Assembly: GCA_017430675.1 (NCBI GenBank)
Contig: JAFRMM010000162.1
Coordinates: forward strand, 1-21,513
Direction: 5' to 3'
Length of the DNA: 21,513 nt
From: Prevotella sp.
GTDB taxonomy: Bacteria; Bacteroidota; Bacteroidia; Bacteroidales; Bacteroidaceae
Shown here: positions 16,217-21,513 of the stretch, in pieces
Numbering within the stretch: the stretch's first letter is position 1
Layout of the letters: every line of letters begins with the position of its first letter
Made by a program: the position numbers and the translations under genes
The notes under the pieces: model-generated
Seen by the model: only the letters and a program-made list of their open reading frames with translations
Databases searched by the model: none
What the model was told of the DNA's origin: nothing

Positions 16217-19200
16217 TTAGAATGTTTTTAGATAATCTCTCAAATCATAGATATACTTATTGGAGGCCTGCGCATTCACCTGCTGATAGGTAGAACCGTC
16301 TTTCTCAAAACTGATGGTCGTTCCAGGAGAGTCAGACAGGAGGATCTTACCCTGAACACCCGTTTGCCAACGGCGTCGGTTGACGGTAGCATCTATCCAG
16401 GGATCAATATATTCTTCTTTCCAGCGATCTTTAATTGCCACAAATTTATCCTTGATGAATCCGCCCATCTGCGTCCAGTCAGTTACCGGCTGCACATCGT
16501 TAAACCAACTGTCAACAGCCGTCTTCCATTGTGCATCATCCATCACATCTGCCGGCTGTGCAGGAGTCACCATAACTATCGAATCCTTAAACTCCGCATT
16601 GACATCCTTCCATACCTGATTCATGAAGTGATGGATGGCCTTCCGCTGCCACAGTTTCTTGACGTCATCTCCTAACGACTGCGTAAGATCCGTATCTTTT
16701 GCCACATTATTATTTACAAGTTTATCAAACAAGGCACTGTTGGCTGCAGTGATAAACGTCTTGTATTCCTTCACGCTCGCAATACCCTTGTCCTTGTTCG
16801 TTTGAGTGACGGTATTCGGACAGTTCGTCAGCGTCGCCAGTTGGTCGATGCCATTGAAGACGTTATAGAGGTCAGAGAAAGACTTTGCCAGATTATTGGC
16901 ACAATCCACAAGAGTCTTGCGCTTGTCCGCCTTCTTCTTATTCTCATCTTCTATCGGCTTGTTCATTTCCTTTAAATGATTGGCAATCGCAGTATTCCAT
17001 CTACCCAAGTCTTCCTGGAAGTCTCTTTTAGGTTTGGCATCTTCTTTATAGCAGTCATCAGTATCCTTGGGCTCTTGTTTGAGTTTCGTTTCAGACACCG
17101 CCAATGTCTTGATGGCATCATCCTCCTTTTTATACAGTTTCTGATCTTTCAAAGCCGCAGGCCATGTAAAGACATTGTCTGTATCCTTCAGCGTGTCGGC
17201 TGTTGCCTTCCAGCCCTTAGTCTTGATGGTGGCGAACGTGATACACTGCTCCTGCTTGTTTACCTGGTCATCGCCATCGCCTGAGATGGCATTATAGTCA
17301 TTGATACTCCCCTTGAGGGTTGTGGTGGCGGTATTGATGGCCGTAACCTTTTCATTCACCGTTGCGGGAATACTGTCGAGGATCGCACGGATATCCGTAA
17401 ACGTCGTCGGGTCTCCCGGGTTTTTCTTCAACTGACCTTTCGGGAATTCCACAGACCCCTTGCCTGCCTCCATCTGGATAAACGTATGTGACTTGATGGT
17501 CGTTGTTCCGTCAATAGGCCTGAGTGCAATCTCTACGACAGTCCTGATAAGTGACACGTCAAGGAAACCATCTACAAACTTATTGGCAAAAGAACCTAAT
17601 GTATCGACGAAGGTTGCGATACCCGTATCTACAGCACGTATTCCTAAATCCTTCCATGTGTTATTTGTAGAATTAATGCCAGGGAAGAAACGGTCCTTGA
17701 TGCCTTTACCGGAAGTAATCTTGATATTGTTGCTGGCAGAAATCTCCACGTTCTTTCCAGAAATGGAGATATTGCCGTTAGGCGCAGAGATGGTGATGCC
17801 CGTAAAGGCGTTCAGCGTCACATTACCCAGAGCCGACTGGATTTTCACGGAACGGGCATCCGACGAGGCCGAGATCTCGTAAAGTCCATAAGGGTCACGC
17901 AACTTGATGCCGCCGGCAAGGGCCAGCGTACCCGCATTCTCATCAAGGGTGTCAGGCCATACGGAGGTAGGCCAGAAACTCTTAAAGACAGAAGCAAACG
18001 GCCATATCGAACTGTAAAAGAAATCTGAGCCTGGCTTGTCATCAAAGATGATGCTATGACCATTCTTCGACACGATGGCACGGTCGGACAAGGCGCCCCA
18101 TGAGTCATTGCTACGCCCTGACAGCAGGTAGCCAGAAACATAGGGACGTTCCACATTGCCTTCCTCAAAGTTCACCAGCACCTCATCGTCCTTCTCGGGT
18201 TTGAACTTCACCCCACCGCCATCAGTGGCAAAGGGCAGGGACACGCGGATCCATGGCGAGGCATCACCGTCTTTCTGTTGCCAGGGGAAGCGGATGCGCA
18301 CACGTCCGATCTTCATCGGGTCAATCACGTCGGTGACAAAGGCGACCTGTGGCTGAGACTCCCTGATGGTAATCCCCGGCAGCGCCTGAGGAATGGGGAG
18401 TATGGTCGGGGTAGTCGATCCTGACACACTTTTCGTCGGAACAGTATAAAGCGGGATGGCCACCACCTGCTGCTGGGCTTTTGTTGTGGTTGCATCGACA
18501 TATTCATGAGCACCCGAGACTTGAATGACCAGGAAACTCACACCACTGACATTGATAACATCACCTAATTTCAGGTTCTGGAAGCCTGAACCGAAGTCCA
18601 TCCACAAAGCCTCCTCGCCCGTCTTCTTCTCCGCCTTTCGCACCTGCTGGTAGAAAAGGGTGTTCAAATTGATGAGGTTTTCAGAAATCGATGATTTTTG
18701 GGAGCCATAGGTACCAAACTGGTTCAACAACTTCTTGTCTGTACTCCACTGGTCTTTATCGACCAATTCGTCTGTTTCATTTCCGTCCTTGTCCTTCATC
18801 TTCGTTTCCCAAGGCGTGATGTTGACCTCCTTGCTATCATCATTCTTGTTCCTCGCCGCATAGGCCGCCTCAATCCTGTTAAATGCCAATTCGGTAAGGA
18901 AGTTGGATACAATCTCCGAGAACGACGTGCCTGACAGTGCCAGAAGGATCTGGGCCATGGCACGCTTACCAATATCATCCACCTCACCGTAGTAACTGGT
19001 ATAGTCCGTACCAATCTCACCTAAATAGTCATCGGTGGCCAGAGGGTCATTATACTGATTGGCATTGCTGGAAAAATGGTCATCCCATTCGGATGGGTCG
19101 GATTGGGATTTCCCCATATAATTATAGGCATAATCCCCCGCTTCTTTATCATTTTTGAAGCCACCAAAGGCATATAACGTATCATAATGGAGTTCCTGGG

Positions 19201-19954
19201 CGACAGTACCATAATCCGTTGGACTACTCACTTGATCCAGACGGTTCAGTGTTACGCCTAAGTTCAAATGACCATTCTCGTAATAGAGGAACTCACCGCA
19301 GCGGTTGGCCGTGCGTTTCAGGAAATCGTAGAACGACTCATTATATTGCACCAGATAGGGCTGACGGAACTCTTCTTTTGAACCAGATACAGTATATGAC
19401 AATAACTGTAAGTTGACCACAGGCGTAGCACTCAGATCGTAATGGTCAACTTCTTTAGCAAAGATCTGCGCACCTAATCTCTTTCCGCTATAAGCATGGG
19501 AATACTTCTCCAGGGTCAGCAGTTTGTCTTCACTGTAGATTTCCAGTTCGACGACGACATTTGCCGTGTTATCCTTCTTACGGAAAGTGCGCACATGGAA
19601 AACCCTGTAGTTCTCTGCGACCGTGGTACTGTCCATACAGAACTTCACCTTCATCTTCGAGAAGAAGGTGGCCATATCACGGTGGGTCGGCAAACTTTTC
19701 AGTTTGGTTTCTGTGTTTCCCTCTTTCGTCGTACCCATACCCACTTCGGCGACAGCCTGGATCATACAGGGTTCATACATCTTCTTCTGATACGTCAACT
19801 TATTCAGCGTCAGCGGATATTTATAGGTGACATCCTTTGTTTCTCCGCTAGTGTCCTCCACCTTTAAGACCCGTGACACAGACGTTTCTGTATTCAACTT
19901 GAGGGGATCCCCGGTGGTGGAACCTGAATAGATGTATAATTTGACCTCTGCCAT
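16217..19954 (-). CDS. vgrG: VgrG spike protein with about 490-residue C-terminal extension
   Basis: The 1245-residue protein begins with gp27-like hub domains (about 1-500) containing QYNESFYDFLKRTANRCGEF (203-222), a classic VgrG motif. The gp5 OB-fold at about 536-612 has VTDVIDPMKIGRVRIRFPWQ and VLVNFEEGNVERPYVSGYL. A beta-helix needle (about 690-750; GNVTLNAFTG, GNISISGKN) follows. Usual Bacteroidota VgrG are about 600 residues; here residues 760-1245 form a helical, charged extension with Asp/Lys-rich stretches, ending in beta-like LLSDSPGTTISFEKDGST. The extension could be an evolved effector domain or a docking platform for the next gene product; no catalytic motif of a known toxin was seen. 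Trimeric VgrG forms the spike that carries effectors into target cells. Confidence 0.87.
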   Translation of the reverse strand: MAEVKLYIYSGSTTGDPLKLNTETSVSRVLKVEDTSGETKDVTYKYPLTLNKLTYQKKMYEPCMIQAVAEVGMGTTKEGNTETKLKSLPTHRDMATFFSKMKVKFCMDSTTVAENYRVFHVRTFRKKDNTANVVVELEIYSEDKLLTLEKYSHAYSGKRLGAQIFAKEVDHYDLSATPVVNLQLLSYTVSGSKEEFRQPYLVQYNESFYDFLKRTANRCGEFLYYENGHLNLGVTLNRLDQVSSPTDYGTVAQELHYDTLYAFGGFKNDKEAGDYAYNYMGKSQSDPSEWDDHFSSNANQYNDPLATDDYLGEIGTDYTSYYGEVDDIGKRAMAQILLALSGTSFSEIVSNFLTELAFNRIEAAYAARNKNDDSKEVNITPWETKMKDKDGNETDELVDKDQWSTDKKLLNQFGTYGSQKSSISENLINLNTLFYQQVRKAEKKTGEEALWMDFGSGFQNLKLGDVINVSGVSFLVIQVSGAHEYVDATTTKAQQQVVAIPLYTVPTKSVSGSTTPTILPIPQALPGITIRESQPQVAFVTDVIDPMKIGRVRIRFPWQQKDGDASPWIRVSLPFATDGGGVKFKPEKDDEVLVNFEEGNVERPYVSGYLLSGRSNDSWGALSDRAIVSKNGHSIIFDDKPGSDFFYSSIWPFASVFKSFWPTSVWPDTLDENAGTLALAGGIKLRDPYGLYEISASSDARSVKIQSALGNVTLNAFTGITISAPNGNISISGKNVEISASNNIKITSGKGIKDRFFPGINSTNNTWKDLGIRAVDTGIATFVDTLGSFANKFVDGFLDVSLIRTVVEIALRPIDGTTTIKSHTFIQMEAGKGSVEFPKGQLKKNPGDPTTFTDIRAILDSIPATVNEKVTAINTATTTLKGSINDYNAISGDGDDQVNKQEQCITFATIKTKGWKATADTLKDTDNVFTWPAALKDQKLYKKEDDAIKTLAVSETKLKQEPKDTDDCYKEDAKPKRDFQEDLGRWNTAIANHLKEMNKPIEDENKKKADKRKTLVDCANNLAKSFSDLYNVFNGIDQLATLTNCPNTVTQTNKDKGIASVKEYKTFITAANSALFDKLVNNNVAKDTDLTQSLGDDVKKLWQRKAIHHFMNQVWKDVNAEFKDSIVMVTPAQPADVMDDAQWKTAVDSWFNDVQPVTDWTQMGGFIKDKFVAIKDRWKEEYIDPWIDATVNRRRWQTGVQGKILLSDSPGTTISFEKDGSTYQQVNAQASNKYIYDLRDYLKTF

Positions 19955-19972
19955 GGTTGATACGGTTTACGG

Positions 19973-20458
19973 TTAATAATGAGTAATCTTCAATTGTCTG
20001 TTACCTTTTTCTTCATTACCAATATAAGTAATGGAACTCAGGAGCAGAGTCACCTTAACCAGAATCTGCTGCACCGTACCGTCGTCGGTCACCGTCGCAT
20101 CATAGTCTTCCATCACATCCACCACATAGCCCCTGACAATCATGGCATCATCATACACCTTCAGCCTGTCATATTGGTCGTAGGTAGCATTGAAGATCAA
20201 GGTATGGTCGAAGAGTTCGTTGCACTGCATCTGCTGATAGAACAGATCACTTCCGTTAGGCGATTCCAGCCTGACAGTGAACTGCAGTTCCGTCGGTGTC
20301 GTCCCACCATAAGGGAAGCCTGTGTCATTACGGCTCCGCTGGCACTTATAAGAGAAATGCTGAACTGTCTGGCAAAGACGCTTCTCCACATTCTCCCCTA
20401 CTTCACAGATATTCTCAGGATAGAGGACAGCCTTGAGATGGTCTGAATACTTTAGCAT
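19973..20458 (-). CDS. Hcp/TssD-like protein, third copy
   Basis: The 161-residue protein has alternating beta strands (TELQFTVRLESP, HTLIFNATYD, DDAMIVRGYVVDVMEDYD, ILVKVTLLLSSITYIG) in the order of the Bacteroidota TssD tube fold. It lacks the short N-terminus of the first copy and is longer. Its start overlaps the stop of the previous gene by 7 bases, implying coupling. It ends 18 bases before vgrG, so it may be the last tube disc or collar that adapts the Hcp tube to VgrG. Assignment is by fold pattern and position. Confidence 0.6.
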   Translation of the reverse strand: MLKYSDHLKAVLYPENICEVGENVEKRLCQTVQHFSYKCQRSRNDTGFPYGGTTPTELQFTVRLESPNGSDLFYQQMQCNELFDHTLIFNATYDQYDRLKVYDDAMIVRGYVVDVMEDYDATVTDDGTVQQILVKVTLLLSSITYIGNEEKGNRQLKITHY

Positions 20459-20859
20459 TTGAAAATCGTATGATTAATGGTCAGTTCTTCTGCAACGAGC
20501 GAGAGTTTCAGACAGCGCCGCTTCTGGGCATCAATCCGGTACTCTTCCTCAATGGCATAGCAATAGGCATTCTCAAAGATGATAACTTTCTCGGCGGCAT
20601 GGTTGTTCGTCACAGTCTCCAGATCGAACACGACCCTACCACTCTGAACACTATTCTGGATATACCAATCATATAGGTTCAGGTCTTCCTTACCAGGGGC
20701 AACCACCACCAGTTCCACCTTCTCTACCCTTGCGTCAGTATCTGGTTTGAAGTGGTTGTGGTACCGGGAAAAATGCATGTGACAATCCATCACGAGGTAC
20801 TCCTTCGAATAGAGTCCAGCCATATTGTCGCCAAACTGCAGTCGCGCCATTAATGCCAT
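20452..20859 (-). CDS. Hcp/TssD-like protein, second copy
   Basis: The 135-residue protein shows the TssD strand order: YSKEYLVMDCHMHFSRYHN, VEKVELVVVAPG, DLYDWYIQNSVQSGRVVFDLE, KVIIFENAYCYAIEEEYR, CLKLSLVAEELTIN. The motif Y-x-x-x-x-Y-L-V-x-D-x-x-x-x-F resembles the N-terminus of Bacteroidota TssD proteins. The frame starts at ATG 20859, with a possible internal start at M4. It follows an intercistronic hairpin after the main hcp and is coupled to the next gene by a 7-base overlap. Confidence 0.65.
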   Translation of the reverse strand: MALMARLQFGDNMAGLYSKEYLVMDCHMHFSRYHNHFKPDTDARVEKVELVVVAPGKEDLNLYDWYIQNSVQSGRVVFDLETVTNNHAAEKVIIFENAYCYAIEEEYRIDAQKRRCLKLSLVAEELTINHTIFKC

Positions 20860-20892
20860 TGCTTTTCGCCTTTATTGTATTAGAAAACATCT

Positions 20893-20921
20893 GGCTCAGC
20901 CCTCTCTAGCAGGGCTGAGCC
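20893..20921 (-). terminator. Intercistronic hairpin after hcp, likely attenuator or mRNA 3' end
   Basis: An 11-bp perfect inverted repeat (GGCTCAGCCCT and its complement) has a 7-base loop. It begins 19 bases after the hcp stop (20939) and is followed on the minus strand by a short T run (GTTTTC). The G/C-rich stem with weak T tract suggests partial termination or mRNA stabilisation, which would make Hcp more abundant than the downstream genes, as a tube needs many copies. Confidence 0.65.
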
Positions 20922-20938
20922 AAATGCGATATCATGAA

Positions 20939-21337
20939 TTACTTCCAGGGGTTCTCAAAGGCTACGGGACCGTTCTCGAGTTTCTGGCACACGATCTCCA
21001 TCTCCTCGAAGTGCTCCTCACCGTCTTCCCACTTCTCCTTGTAGTTGATGCAGTAGCAGCCTGTGCCCTTCAGTTCCTTCATCGTCGAGCCATCCACGGT
21101 ATTGTAGAACGTCACGGTGAAGTCGCGCGGGTCGTTCGGAGCCAGCATCCACTGCAACAACTGACTGTTGCCGTCGTTCATCGCCTTCACGCGGATGATC
21201 ACCTTGCCGCCACGGGGAATACCGGCGATCTGTCCCTCACGGTCCGTGGCCTGGTCAAACTTGTAGTCAATCATCATGACCTCTCTCTTCTCGAAATCCT
21301 TAACCTCTAAGGTTACCGGTGTTACATTCTCTGCCAT
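20939..21337 (-). CDS. tssD: Main tube protein Hcp/TssD
   Basis: The 132-residue protein is the Bacteroidota TssD type of Hcp: KVIIRVKAMNDGNSQLLQWM near 44-63, then DFTVTFYNTVDGSTMKELKG, the extended loop, and CYCINYKEKWEDG before the last strands. Hexamers stack into the inner tube that the sheath propels. Usual length about 130. Upstream is AAGGAAA about 6 bases before the ATG, a better Shine-Dalgarno than most here. It is the first gene seen of the cluster, separated from upstream sequence by the repeat leader. High expression is suggested by the hairpin downstream. Confidence 0.83.
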   Translation of the reverse strand: MAENVTPVTLEVKDFEKREVMMIDYKFDQATDREGQIAGIPRGGKVIIRVKAMNDGNSQLLQWMLAPNDPRDFTVTFYNTVDGSTMKELKGTGCYCINYKEKWEDGEEHFEEMEIVCQKLENGPVAFENPWK

Positions 21338-21378
21338 ATCTTGTTTCCTTTCTTTTCGTTAAATTGTTATTTTTACTT

Positions 21379-21471
21379 TCTATTATCTTCTCACTATCAC
21401 TGTTATTATCTTTTAACGATCACTGTCTTTTATCTTTGACTATCACTGTCTATTATCTTTTAACTATCACT
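21379..21471. repeat. Four imperfect 23-24-bp tandem repeats in the hcp leader
   Basis: Copies at 21379-21402, 21403-21425, 21426-21448 and 21449-21471 follow TCTATTATCTTTTAACTATCACTG, with a few substitutions each. They lie 40 bases upstream of the hcp ATG. A run of four TCTAA-type words follows to 21513. No TAnnTTTG box was found on the minus strand here, so the promoter is probably beyond the window. The AT-rich repeats could be leader RNA or a regulator-binding array. Confidence 0.65.
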
Positions 21472-21513
21472 ACTTATCAATTTGTCTAAATTTCTAAATG
21501 TCTAATAGTCTAA

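Noticed and set aside
947..21337. Extracellular contractile injection system (Afp/PVC type) or prophage
   Set aside because: TssK, TssF, multiple TssD-type Hcp and trans-envelope proteins point to T6SS; no capsid, integrase, lysis or Afp-type tail fibre genes are seen.
21379..21471. CRISPR array
   Set aside because: The repeats are adjacent with no spacers and vary between copies.

Overview
The window looks like a chromosomal segment of a Bacteroidota bacterium, probably Prevotella-like. The evidence is Bacteroidota-type promoters (TAnnTTTG), weak Shine-Dalgarno sequences, and secretion genes of the Bacteroidota-specific type VI secretion (T6SS subtype iii) kind. The genus is inferred from general character, not from a search.

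The left edge is housekeeping: the 5' end of a glyceraldehyde-3-phosphate dehydrogenase gene (minus strand, running off the window) and a divergent mscL (plus strand). A 262-base intergenic region with overlapping divergent promoters separates them. A perfect 21-bp inverted repeat ends mscL and also the long operon converging on it.

From 21,337 down to 947 there is one tightly packed minus-strand gene cluster of 18 genes. In transcription order it has: three Hcp/TssD-like tube proteins; a giant VgrG spike; a repeat-rich beta-helical protein; a helical protein of unknown role; a DUF4280 PAAR-like tip; a secreted PEGA-repeat protein; a ThiF/E1-like adenylating enzyme; baseplate genes (TssG-like, TssK, TssE, TssF); a small ubiquitin-like protein; an E2-like conjugating enzyme; and three envelope proteins. 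The last envelope protein is an 801-residue lipoprotein-type, 7-TM protein with a cytoplasmic RING-like zinc cluster and a C-terminal FHA-like domain. Sheath genes (tssB, tssC) and the ClpV ATPase are not in the window and may lie to the right.

The exciting point is a complete-looking ubiquitin-style conjugation cascade: E1 with nucleotide-binding and zinc residues, E2 with HPN motif and catalytic-type Cys, a ubiquitin-like protein ending in Gly, and a RING-like candidate E3. It is interleaved with the baseplate and membrane genes of a contractile secretion machine rather than placed in a separate defence operon. The pattern suggests that conjugation of the ubiquitin-like protein is built into assembly, regulation or effector handling of this T6SS. 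That function is inference; the motifs and gene order are read directly from the sequence. No deubiquitinase-like JAB gene, toxin, immunity gene, tRNA, insertion sequence or CRISPR array was recognised.
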